Assembly (NCBI GenBank): GCA_963921935.1
Contig: OY998180.1
Location: 43,028,811-43,092,810, forward strand
Source: Galeruca laticollis
Lineage: Eukaryota; Arthropoda; Insecta; Coleoptera; Chrysomelidae
Length of the DNA stretch: 64,000 bases
Reading direction: 5' to 3'
Position 1 is the first letter of the stretch, and each line of letters opens with the position of its first letter. Below are positions 41,620 through 52,722 of this stretch, one piece after another. The position numbers were made by a program, and so were the translations under genes. The notes beneath the pieces are model-generated. The model saw only the letters and a program-made list of their open reading frames with translations. It had not been told where the DNA came from and did not search any database.

Positions 41620-44530
41620 ATATTAAATTTTATTTAGTAAATTAATATTCTTTAAAAATCCAATCAAATTTTCAACTGGGCAGTTTTCATCTAAAAGTTA
41701 ATTTAGTTCTGTGGGTAGTCTATATTTTAGCCGGTGCTTGTCAAACTTGGTGCAATTAATTAATCAGGACATGTTTGACTGTTACATGTTCTTGACATAC
41801 AGACTAGAGGAACATTGTCTTTATTGAAAAGATAAGTATGCGTAAATTTGCAATGCCCTATTCTAAGTCTTGTAAGAATTACGAAGTTTCTCTTGCGATC
41901 GCTGCCAGTTGTTGTGACCTTTTTCCCAAATAAGTATTCTCAAGTCACTCATCAAGCACTTCGGTATAAGTTCGACATTATCGTTAACTATCCACTATTG
42001 CAGCACCCACTCCAGCTGGTGATTTCGAAGCATCCGTGTAAACTAAATTAAAATCATTGTAGTTTTCATGCAGTGTTCTGTTGAGTTCTGCGACGATTTC
42101 ATAGCGATTTATTTTAATGAAATTGACTGTCTCTACCCTTATCGTGGAATATGCTCATATTAGTGTTTTTAAATGAAACTCAAGGTCTCTAGTTAATTCC
42201 ACAATATAATACAAGTTATTGAAAATTCTAAAAAATTGACAATTGTTTCGATAAATCAATATCATCGATTTATTTTATTTATCAAGTCCAGTCAGGTTAG
42301 TACAGCAGCGCTGAAGAGATATAGTCCAAGGAGCTGGATGATCAACAGTGGATGGAAACATTGTTGGGGACTCTAAATTAATTTTTTTAAGAAATTCTCT
42401 AACTCTAGCGTAAATGGCTTAGATAGATGCGATTTTTTAACAAAAAGGTCCCTATATCTATTATTGAATGTGTTATTGTGAACTGCTTTTGCGACGTTAG
42501 TGAATACAGCGGCCACATAATACATGCACGGTATAGAACGTCTGTAACTTAACGGTGGTTCACCAAGAAGATTTTGGATGCTGGTGTTCGGGGATGTTTT
42601 AAACGAGCCTGAAGCTATTCTTAATGCAGTGTTATGGATAACATCAAGTTTACGAAGTACAATTTGCTAGCATTTGCATAAGCTATGGAGCGGTTATCTA
42701 TTTTTGACTGATGAGCGTTTTACATATCAGCAGTAGTGTTGCTTTGTCGTATCCCCAATTTATATTTCCTAAGCTTCTTATCAAATTGAGACGCTTCTAC
42801 ATGTTCCAACTTCTTTAGGTGGTCTTTACAAGTAAGCTTATGGTAGTAATTCCTAGAAATTTTGCTGAAGATTTAAAGCTGATAATTTGATTATAAAGCT
42901 TCAGTTGTGGTGTAGTGTATGAACGGTTTCTGCAAAATACCACGCCTGTTATTTTGGTAATAGAGAATTCGAAACCAGATTGACGTGAACATCATTCCAA
43001 ATCCGAGATGTATTGTTACATAAGTAGTGATATAATGTTTATATTTTTGCCTATTATGTAAACCACTTGGTCATCTCCGAAAACTCTTGCTTTTAGTGGG
43101 TTTTTTAAATTATCAATTATGTTGTTGATGGCAATCAAAAATAAGGTAGGGCTGATAACTGTGGGGTTCCATTTGCTTGGCAGTATTTATACAGTTCATC
43201 ATCAACCCGAACTTTGAATGTTCTGTTGGCAAGAAATTTGTTGATAAAAGCTAGACAATTTCCTGTGATATTCCATTTGTGCAATTGCATCAGGATGTTT
43301 CGAGTGCAGTAGGTATCAAAAGTGGCGTTAAAAACTATCACCGCGCATACTTGTTTGGGTGCAAAAGCCTCATTAATCTCACTTTTCAAATCAACAATGT
43401 TATCTAGTGTGCGGTTTGGTTTAAAACCAGTTTGTTCTTTAAATAGGAGATTAGTAGTTTCTAGATACCACATGAGTCTTTGGTTGACAATTTTCTCGAG
43501 CAATTTTCCCATTGAGTAAGTTAAAGATTTTGGTCTGTACGAGTTAGCTTCTTGTTAGGATAGTAGCTTCAGATCATAGAGAAGGCAAAACTTTGTGTTC
43601 CCATATCTTATTGAAAATTTTCAGTAAATACCATTTTGCTGAAGGTGGTAGGTACTTGAGAAATATAACTGGAATATTGCATGGGCCTAGACTCGAATCT
43701 TTCATTTTGTCTAAAGATCTATCAAGTTTTTCTGTGGTGATAGGTATATTTAATGGATTGTCGAGTGTATCTTCAAAGCTGATGTGAGTTTGTTCGATTT
43801 GAGTCTTATAATTGAGAAAATCACGACTGAAGTTGGCAATTTTCTTGATAGGTTTGACCCAAAATATTGGCAATATCTGATGTGGATAAATGGCAACGAT
43901 CATTATGTTTAATGCTACAAATAGTAATAAAAGTAAATCCATTCATTTTTCTGATTTTGGTCCAGACGTGGATTATTGAAGTGGAAGAGTTTATTCCAGA
44001 AACATATTCCAGTCATGACTTTTTCTTGGATTGTTTGATTACAAGTTGTGCCTTTGCCTTGCATTTCTTCAGCTCTACACGGTTTTGGAGAGTTTTATGT
44101 TTCTTGTACCTGTTCAACGCTGTTTTTGCTTCCCTGATAGCTTTTTCACACTCTTGATTCTACCAGGGGACGAGAGTATGGCCTTTTATATTTTTTGTTT
44201 GGCCAATGTGCTGACTGGCACATTTCAAGATTACTTCATTGAAGTTCAGTACACATTTCTGGATATCATTGGAAATATCGCAGTTATCCATGTTTAGTTC
44301 AATCTGATTTTTGAAAGACTTCCAATCTGCAGATTTAATTCTCCATTTAGGCAAGTATTTTGGTGGAAATTTTCCTGGAGAGATGCGATTCTGGATCATG
44401 ATTGGAAAATAGTCACTTCCGTAGGTGTACGAGAGAACTTCCCATGATAAATTAGCAGAAAGTGCTGGGTCACAGAGGATTAAATTACAGCAGAAGTTTG
44501 AATTTTAAAATTCAGAGACTGTTGTAAAGA
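41620..44530 (-). pseudogene. I/Jockey-group non-LTR retrotransposon with RNase H, decayed
   Basis: Read on the minus strand: an endonuclease C-terminus (GSDHFPIMIQNRISPGKFPP in pieces), a linker, then the reverse-transcriptase domain in fragments: DKMKDSSLGPCNIPVIFLK, KLLEKIVNQRLMWYLETTNL, FKEQTGFKPNRTLDNIVDL, VIVFNATFDTYCT and the active-site word VFGDDQVVYIIGKNI, where the family has YADD. An RNase H start follows (LVYTDASKSPAGVGAAIV) near 42020, then a C-terminal tail, RLRIGHCKFTHTYLFNKDN, near 41850. RNase H after RT points to the I clade or its relatives. Many frameshifts make it dead. A 149-bp SINE-like element interrupts it just upstream of the RNase H region. Its 5' end abuts Copia-type sequence near 44540. 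Confidence 0.8.
42105..42277. mobile_element. SINE-like insert, copy 2, with 12-bp target duplication
   Basis: CGATTTATTTTA at 42105-42116 and 42266-42277 brackets 149 bp starting ATGAAATTGACTGTCTC, over 80 percent like the insert at 10445-10587 by eye for its first 120 bp. The far end differs between the copies. Different duplications of 10 and 12 bp in unrelated targets show independent insertions. Confidence 0.75.
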
Positions 44531-44604
44531 GACTTGAAAGGGCTTTAAAATGATACCTTACTCGACCCTTAATGCCATTAAAATATTTTGAAGTGATGCT
44601 TAGC

Positions 44605-45782
44605 CCCGCTAGGGAGTGAAAGTAGCGAAGTCAAATATACCGGAAAAAATTGTCCCCCTTTGATCAAAAATCGACGAGACTGAAATTTGAATCGGGTTTT
44701 CAAGATACTCAAATCTTCTAGCGTTATCATCTCTATTTACTATGTGATCTGATGCCCCGGAGTCTAACAAGAAGATACTTTCTTCTAGCGTTATCATCTC
44801 TATTTACTATGTGATCTGATGCCCCGGAGTCTAACAAGAAGATACTTTTATTACTGCTGGAATCAAGTAAATTAATTTCTCCAGCCATAAATGTCAGTCT
44901 GGTTTCGGAATCAATCACTTGAATACTTTGAGCGGATTTATTTCTTTTCTGCTCATTGAACTTTTTATTTTCCTTATAATAAATGCAATTTTTCATTATA
45001 TTTCTTATACGATCACTCTGATAACACTTAGCTTTGGATTTGCCCTTAAATGAGTTATTCAAGCTTTTCAATGGCCCATGACCATTTTTAAATTTCGATC
45101 CACCATTTCGATGGAAAGACCGTTTAGTTGCATCATTCTTGTCACTGTTTTCCTCCACTAATACTTTTTTGTGTCACTGTTTTGTCCATTAATTTTAATT
45201 TCATGATTCAACACACGCGTTTTTACGAAGTCCAAATTTAACTGATGTTCCGATAACGTTTCAATTGCAGTGATAACACCATCATATGAAGATGGGAGTG
45301 TATTTAATAAATGATGTACTTAATCTGCTTCATCTAATTTTGATCCAGATGCTAATAAATCATTGACGTGCGTGTCAAAAATGGAAAAATGTTCCATCAG
45401 AGACATATCAGCTGCTAATTTTAATTCTGCAAGTCTTCTTCTCATTGCCATCTGTATTGGAAGATTTTTTCTGTCATAGAATCAAATTTTTCGAAATTGT
45501 TTCTAGCATAAGTGACGTCTGTAAAATGTAGCAATGACTACGCCAAATGTGAACCGATAACCTATGCGCAACATCATTTTTCTTTATTCATTTACTCTCT
45601 GGAATAATAGGAATATCTTCATCGATAATATGAAGTATATGACGCTCTTTTAATAATAGACGCACGCTCTTCTTCCACACACTGTAATTTAGTCCATTAA
45701 AAAGAATTATTCCTCTTTCTTGAGTTAAAGTTTCTATTTCCATACAATCACTATAATTCAACTCACTTTTTTTATTGAACAC
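44605..45782 (-). pseudogene. Copia-type retrotransposon gag-protease fragment
   Basis: The minus-strand frame starts MFNKKSELNYSDCMEIETL, then ILFNGLNYSVWKKSVRLLLK, the N-terminal gag signature of Ty1/Copia elements. After frame breaks the UBN2-type gag part reads LKLAADMSLMEHFSIFDTHV, LPSSYDGVITAIETLSEHQ and LDFVKTRVLNHEIK. From 45158 a damaged zinc knuckle (CYQSDRIRNIMKNC) precedes the protease motif FLLDSGASDHIVN with its catalytic Asp. The protease start is present twice because of a 67-bp tandem duplication. Integrase and RT are missing; the sequence stops near 44605, close to the non-LTR remnant. Strongly truncated and inactive. Confidence 0.85.
44714..44847. repeat. 67-bp tandem duplication inside Copia protease
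   Basis: The segment beginning TCTTCTAGCGTTATCATCTC at 44714 is repeated at 44781 with no difference seen over its length. It duplicates the codons of DSGASDHIVNRDDNA. A 67-bp unit shifts the frame. The identity of the two units implies a recent event in an otherwise old, decayed copy. Confidence 0.85.
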
Positions 45783-46059
45783 TAATTTTTATTTTTATTT
45801 AAATAACATCAATATTTGTTTTACGATAAACTTTATTTAAAAGATCGAGTTTGGGGAAAGGTCTTTACGCATAAGAGAATTGTCGTTAATTGTTTCTTTC
45901 AAAAACTATATTTTATAGTGACGTTCTTATATGTGTTTTTGTTTATTTATAGAGGTAGGAAAATATTTTTACTTATCGTCAGGACTTTGCGTTCTGCCTG
46001 GTGCCGGAAGGCTTTCCAATACCGATTAAAAACCTACTTTATCTCCAGTCTTTGTTTCC
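45783..46059. other. Spacer between Copia and R1-type remnants
   Basis: No feature recognised; it may hold the worn Copia 5' LTR or the R1 3' region, but no boundary could be seen. Confidence 0.35.
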
Positions 46060-48120
46060 CCCGCAGTACCACCGTTAGGTATTACTTCACGGAGGGTCTA
46101 GCTATTGCTCTTCCTGCCATAAGTCGAATTTATTGTGGTTTTGTTCTACCGAGTTATCGAAGTCAAATCTTCTTTCTTCACGCGTTTCAATTTTTTGCAC
46201 GTTTTCTTTCGAAACGACGAAGTTCTTGGAGTACCTCTGTTGCAAATCAACTTGTTGCCTCCCAGGCCTCCTCTGATGATAGCATAGCTTTCACTCTTTC
46301 ACTAGGGACTCTGGCCGAATTTTAGAATGAACGGTAGCTTCCCAAGCGCTGCGTATTGTATTGAAACGGGTGCAGACACAGAACACGTGCTCCGAGTCTT
46401 CCCTAACTCCAGGACTGAACGAACATTCTGGAGAGTCCTCATGTCTAAATCGGTGCAAATATGCTCTAAAGCATCCATGTCCCGATATCATTTGTGTAAG
46501 GAAGTAATTTACCTCGCCATAATCTCGGTTTAACCAAATATCCAATTATGGTATAAGGCCTATCTTTTTTGAAGAATCTCACGGTATCTGCCATGCTATT
46601 CCGCCGTTCTATTATTCTTTGTGCATCAGCACTCAGTGTAGTTAATCCTTTTTGACGTTAAAGAGCACTTCTTTCTTCTGCGAGTACTTTGATTGGCAGC
46701 ATCCCACCAATAACGTATACTGCGTCCTCAGACACCTGTTTTCTATTGGTGATGAGCTCTGCCTCGGCCTTGTGTTCTGCCAACTTTAAATCAACTGTCT
46801 CCATCCAGTGTCTGATTCTCTAGAAAGTTGTGTCAAAGACTTTATCTCTTCCAGACACTTTGCGGCCATGGCAACATCGTCAGCGTATTACACGGGTCTT
46901 GCTTCTCTTGGCAATGCTAGTTTTAGTAGCCCGTTGTACATAATATTCCACAACAGTGGGCCTAGTAGCGAACCGTGACGTACTCCTCCACCTTCCTTCG
47001 GACCGTTCTTCGTATCCTATTTCAGAATCCTATTAGTGAAGTAACTTTCTACCATCCTTCGTAGATATCGTGGTACGTTCATTTCAATGAGAGCTTTCAT
47101 TATACAATCCCACCTATCAGAATTGAACGCGTTATGGATATCCAATGTGGCTGCCAGGCAGTACTTATTTGTGCTTCTATACCATCTGGTGCTTGCGATC
47201 GCGTCCCTAGCTGTGTTGACGACGAGGTCAATCGCATCGAAAGTGGAGTGACCTTTTCGGAAGCCATATTAGTTGCCAGAAAGTAGCGGTTGGACTGCTG
47301 CTTCGATTCTCCTGTTAATTATGCATTCTAGAATCTTGTCGGCTGTATCCAGCATGCAGAGTGGACGGTATGATGCTGGTTCGTTCGATGGCTTCTTCCC
47401 TTTTGGGAGAAGTACTAATCTCTGCTGTTTCCATTTTTGTGAAAAAGTGCCTTCTTCAAGACACGTATTATAGACTTCCAGAAACAGCGAAGGGGCCATT
47501 TTGATAGCCAATTTCAGTGAGATGTTTGGGGTTCCATCTATGCCAGGAGTTTTAGTATTTCCCACTCTCTTACACACTGCCATTAGTTGGTCCTCTGTGA
47601 TAAGTGGGATCCCTTCTTTCTCATGATCTTTTATCAGGTGGTGCAGCTTCTTTTGTTGGAGAAAGAGCGTAGTCACGATGGTCTCCAGGAGTTTCGGACA
47701 TGTAGGCGATTGCATTGGTTGCCTTTTAAGGTAAGTCATGACTACCTTATAAGGTTTTTTCCATGGGTCGTTTTCTATTTCCTCAATCAGTACACCTCAG
47801 CATTGTCGTTTACTATCTCTGATGCCCTTGCGTAAACTTCTATTTAGGTTTTTGTACTCTGCCACCAGCTCTTCGTAATTCGGTTTTTTGCGGCCACGCT
47901 GTGATGTTCTCTTCATAAGACACTCTTTACGGAGAGTAGCAATGTGGTCGTTCCACCAGTGCATCGATGGTAAATGATTTATTCCGCGTTTCCGGGGCAT
48001 ACTGGCGTCACAGGCTTCCGTGATCCTCTTCATCTGCTCTTCTGACTTAGTTTCAGCATTTCCCTTCTTGATTGGCTTGATATCAAGGGCAACGGTGAAA
48101 GCAGCAGTATCAAAGGCGGT
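46060..48120 (-). pseudogene. R1-clade non-LTR retrotransposon pol, decayed
   Basis: On the minus strand, a pre-RT region (MPRKRGINHLPSMHWWNDHI, then ATLRKECLMKRT) is followed by the reverse transcriptase: VCKRVGNTKTPGIDGTPNIS, CLEEGTFSQKWKQQRLVLLP and KGKKPSNEPASYRPLCMLDT. Further on come STNKYCLAATLDIHNAFNSD, GGVRHGSLLGPLLWNIMYNG and the intact active site YADDVAMAA. The C-terminal region YFLTQMISGHGCFRAYLHRF, then EDSEHVFCVCTRFNTIRSAW, is typical of the R1 clade. Frames break at several places. Here it sits in an intron and not in 28S rDNA, so it belongs to a dispersed R1-like lineage or a relict. Confidence 0.85.
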
Positions 48121-48626
48121 TACTTTCCATCCAAGTGTATTAAATTTCGTGTGTAGCTGTGTGTGTGTTTGTGTACACTAAGAACCTGCAACAACAGCAA
48201 ACAAAATTAACGGTAGAATAAGGGAAGCTTTTAATAGTATTGACGAACACATTTTGAGAGATGTAGCAAATTCATATGAAAATCGAATACAAACTTGCAT
48301 AGACGTTGTAGGTGGAAACTTCGAACGTTTAGTTTAAAATTATTTTCATTGAATATTGTTATGGTTAATTAATAATAGTATTTGTTTATATTAACGAAAT
48401 ATTACTCAAATTTGAAGAAACTTAAAAATATTTCGGAATGTAATGGATTTAGGTATAGGGGATGCTTCACAAAAATTTATTTACTAGATATTCATATACA
48501 GAATGTTTATTTCGTAGCGATTCCGATATAAAAATGGTCATATATTTTTAAATACCCTATATAATTTGGTAAAACTTCATATTGTAAGAACGATGATTAA
48601 GGGAGAAATCTAATTATGAGGAAATA
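48121..48626. other. ELAV intron, no gene seen
   Basis: A short TG-rich stretch near 48145-48175 and otherwise AT-rich sequence; no feature supported. Confidence 0.4.
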
Positions 48627-48811
48627 TACAGGGTGTCACATTTGAAGAAACATATGTTTGCTTTATCAGGCAGTTATGTCTATCGTGTAGATAACGGCAT
48701 ATTTTACAGATAAGGAGCATGTCGTTGCCTACAATTTTTGTTAATAACTTTTGTGGATAATTTCCATAATAACGAAGTTATCGACTGTTGTCGCACTAAA
48801 AACTCACCCTG

Positions 48812-48813
<2 letters not shown>
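48627..48813. mobile_element. 187-bp mariner-type MITE
   Basis: It begins TACAGGGTGTCACATTT and ends CTCACCCTGTA, so 9-bp TIRs (TACAGGGTG) next to TA. No coding capacity. The terminus matches those of the larger mariner copies A and E, but the interior is unrelated to them. Confidence 0.65.

Positions 48814-48884
<71 letters not shown>
48814..48884. repeat. (TA)n microsatellite
   Basis: Uninterrupted TA run of about 70 bp between the 187-bp MITE and the truncated Penelope-like element 2. Confidence 0.95.
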
Positions 48885-48888
<4 letters not shown>

Positions 48889-49418
48889 GGAAGCGGCAAA
48901 TTCTGTAAATATTTTAGATATCCAATCAAATACTAAAAAAATACTTTTCTTGGAAATGGCTCACATATCTGGAGAACCAAATATCATTAACAAAAAAAGT
49001 GATCATTAATTTAAGTGATATTTATTATTATTTATTGATAAAAATCATAAAAAAATTTCAATTCCAAATTCTTCTTCTATTTAACAAATTAGGTTTTAAT
49101 TAAAAAAAGAAGATCAACATAAATCAATAAATATTATTTATATCTATGGTTAATTTAAATATAACCTTTAATCTTTCTAGTTATTTCTATTTTCCTTAAA
49201 AAAAGAATAACTATTTAAAACAATTTTGTCTAATTTCAATTTGACAATTATTTTCTAAAAATTCAAATACATCTTTCGATAGTTTTCACAATTTATCATT
49301 TACACCTTTCATAATATATCATCCTCGTATACTGTATCCTTGAAAATGGTAAAAATACATTCGAAAGCTTGGACATAAAAGTATGGAGAGTTCTCTATTT
49401 AATTTGCCGCTTCCCCAA
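48885..49418 (+). mobile_element. Truncated Penelope-like element 2 with 18-bp inverted ends
   Basis: TTGGGGAAGCGGCAAATT at 48885-48902 is repeated in perfect inversion at 49401-49418. Between them, ILDIQSNTKKILFLEMAHIS then GEPNIINKKSD is the last part of a GIY-YIG endonuclease, matching the end of the frames of elements 1 and 3. A degenerate hammerhead core near 49338-49375 (CCTTGAAAATGG.., CGAAAGCTTGGA) sits at the same place in the tail. Same architecture as element 1 but shorter. A (TA)n tract precedes it. Confidence 0.75.
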
Positions 49419-49734
49419 TAATCCTGTGTTTGTTAATAATTATTCGGCAGAGATCAATTTACAAGGTGTTCCATATAACAAATGGATGGAGTGACCATAG
49501 GGAGGAGCGGGGAAAGTTATAACGAGTACATAAGAGCAACAAGGCGTCCTCCTTTATATTATTTTTCACGTATTTTCTCTCTTTTTTATATAAAAGTGAC
49601 GACTGCTGATTTACCTAGGGGGGATATTTTTCATTAAAATGCGCTGTATATTTTCTTGAATGGGAAAATATTTTCCATTTGTGGTCTATTTTTGATTTGA
49701 TTAAAACTAGGTCATTAATCAAGAATGTTTATTC
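49419..49734. other. ELAV intron, no gene seen
   Basis: Spacer without recognised features. Confidence 0.35.
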
Positions 49735-50385
49735 AAGAAAAAAATATATATTTACTTTACAATTGGAAATATTTTAAATGTTGAATCTTGAGCCAAAAAT
49801 ATTAAGAACTAACCTAAATCGCTTAGATAAAATGTACTTTTTGATATTTTCGTGTTATTAAAAATATTTCTTTTATTTAGATTATTATAAAATCGTTCTT
49901 TTGAGAATCACAGTTCTATTCCTTTGAATATGAAACAAAATAATTGTGCAGCTTCATGTTTTACTTTTAATATCTATAAAAATAATGATTATATCGTTAC
50001 GAATCAAAAGTACATTATTTACATAGAAAATGTTGAAGTATCGAAAAAATGTGCTAAAATGGCAATTCTGCCAGTGGCGTAGAATTTGGACAGGGTCAAC
50101 TAGTCACTGGCACCTGTCGTACGCCTCTGGTTGTAGCCAGTAACGTTTATTTAACATAACTTTGTAGGATGCACACCTACCAAGTATGACAAAGATATGT
50201 CAAATAGTTTTAAAGTAATGGGCACAAATAGTTTTTATATTTCCAAATAAAACACCCTGTAACTCGCTAAGGACCCACATTTTGTCTAAGTGATTTAGGT
50301 TGAATCTTAATATTTGGAGTTCAGGATTCAACAGTTAAAATATTTCCAATTATTAATGAAAAATATAATCCTTTATTATAAAATT
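49735..50385. repeat. Imperfect inverted repeat, about 95-bp arms
   Basis: Arms near 49740-49830 and 50280-50380 share, in inverted orientation, AAATATTT.AA.TGTTGAATC, CTTAATATT and AACCTAAATC.CTTAG.. AAAATGT. The spacer is about 450 bp without coding potential. Probably an old MITE or the worn arms of a deleted long-arm mariner. Confidence 0.5.
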
Positions 50386-52392
50386 ACTAAATGTCGCATT
50401 TTAGGCTAAACTTTTAAATAAAGTTTATATTTTTGTGAGCTAGTTTTCTTAAAGCGAATTTATCGAAAAAATGTGAAAAAATGCAACAATAATGAATATA
50501 TAAAAATGTGTTTTCTAGCTTTAGTGTATGCCACAATCACAGTAACATACATACAAACTACATTAAACATACTTGCAGTTTGTTTATTGATTATTGTAAT
50601 CAGTAAATATTTAGTTTTTTATTATTTTTAGATGTTGTAGCTTTGATTTCATTATGGTATGATTTTATTCAAGTTACTGTTGAGATTTGGCTTTTGAAAT
50701 TAGAAGTGATCACGGGTGCAAAAACCCGCGTATTGCCAATACTCACATTAATTTTTATCTTACTGTACCTATATTTTGCGTTTTTTCTTCTCTTCTTTAG
50801 TACGTCAATTTGTCTCGGGGGCCGGAGAAAGTTTGCCTGGTACGTACCTATAATCTCTACCATAACACCCAAAAAACACCACCCACAACTACTAATCGTA
50901 TTCGTGATAAGTACAATATAGTTATATCTAAGATCAAACAATATGCACTCAAATATAGAAACTAATTAACATTGCCGAGTATACATTTGAAATAGAATAA
51001 AGTTCATATCAGCGACCTGTGTCCAGGAGTAGGTGTTGATGTAATTGAAATATATTCGTATCATTTGATTACCACGTCTTTTAAAATATCTTGTTAATTT
51101 CATAGCTTATTTAATTTTCTTAGTTCGAAAATTTTTGTCCGGGAATTAAAATATAAAACCTTACATATGTACTTATTTGGATAGTAAATTATTCATTTAA
51201 TTTAGAAAATAGGTTTTCTATATCCGTCTCTGATCTCTATTAGCCTATAGTCGATATTATCTCGTTCTCATTTCGTTATTATTTTACTTCTCATGTTTGT
51301 AATTGAACTAATTTTACATGTTATGATATTCTCAATCTTGACAATTTTTTTTATCTCATTTATTCATGGTGGTGGAGATCGATGCCTTTCCCCCCAATGA
51401 TCAATTTCATAAAATTTATTTGATTATTCATTTTTTATTGGAATCCCTTACAAATTTTCATAAAATCTTGAGTTTATGAATACATTCTATAATTCAAAGA
51501 ACCATTCTTTGAAGTTACTCAAATGAGCTTGTGTTAATTAAAGATCGTCTCCTACACTACCTGTTGAGTATCTTTAACACAATTAAAGACTATCGGTGGT
51601 GGTGACAGGAGTGATAGTAAAGTCCGTATTAGCTATAAAGCAAATAAAATCAAATATTAAATTTGAATCTTAAATATCGCGAAAAATACAGTGTTTATAG
51701 TTGCCTAATTTTTGTGTTTCTCATAAGATACGTGATGGTAAGAACATACATAACATAATATGAAACATTTCATTTATAAATTCTATCTGCAAAATAACAT
51801 GATTACTTATTGCAATGAACATAGTAGAAAACTTATGTCTTTTTTATACTTGAAAGTATTAGAATTTGTAATGATCAATGATAGTTCTATGGTTTAATGT
51901 AAAATATTCCTTGTCTGTGGTAACACCTATCAAACAAAGAAGTCATTGTAATATTCACGAGTTGAAGTTGAACAACACAAAACGATTTTTCTTGTCACAT
52001 ATATGTAACGAATTTTGTTAAAAATATTCAAAAACTCGGCAATGTCATTGGATTCTGAATAAAATAAAATAAAAAAATAGCTTATACATAATATATTCCC
52101 AAAAGTTACTGAATTGTCAATTTGAAGACAGAACTGTCGATGACTAAAGTAAATATACAAGAGTCCATGTAAATAAAAAGTACAATAAAATAATTGGGGC
52201 TAAATTTGTATAAAAAAGTGTCGTATGAAATTCAAAGGCAATCCATTGGACTCAATAATTATTGTTTGCTGACCACTGAACAGGTTTCATTGTCTGTCAA
52301 ACATATTATTCGTGAATATGCGCCATATTTGATCAGTTTAGCATCGAGTGACTTTTATCTTTCCAAAAATTTTCAGTGGACACATGTTAACG

Positions 52393-52395
<3 letters not shown>
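50386..52395. other. ELAV intron, no gene seen
   Basis: A 92-codon + strand open frame at 50643-50921 is hydrophobic but overlaps an opposite frame of equal length and has no recognised motif. Nothing else supported. Confidence 0.4.

Positions 52396-52445
<50 letters not shown>
52396..52445. repeat. (TA)n microsatellite
   Basis: TA dinucleotide run of about 50 bp, upstream of mariner copy F. Confidence 0.95.
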
Positions 52446-52447
<2 letters not shown>

Positions 52448-52722
52448 GAATTCAGTCAATATTGAAAAGACGATTAAATTTAAATGCAAATACTGTGGAA
52501 ATACTTCTATTTAATTTAACTAAAGATGTCACTAAGGAACTATCGCTTTTCATGAAAAAATGAAAAACCCATAAAATCTTTACCGACAAGTGATTTACGA
52601 CTTATTGTGAACACGCGCCGACTAGATAGTCGACCGTTGATTTGATGAATGCGTATTAGCGACGTTGTTTTTCAAAAGTTAGCTGTAGCTTATAAGAAGG
52701 TGCCACGGAACATGTATATACA

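Noticed and set aside
46260..46290. CTGATGATAGCATAGCTTTC as another hammerhead
   Set aside because: The GAAA element and closing stems are missing; it falls within the R1-type coding remnant.
50643..50941. Overlapping 90-codon frames on both strands, one with hydrophobic stretches
   Set aside because: Mirror-image frames of equal length with no motif; hydrophobic runs come from T-rich codons.
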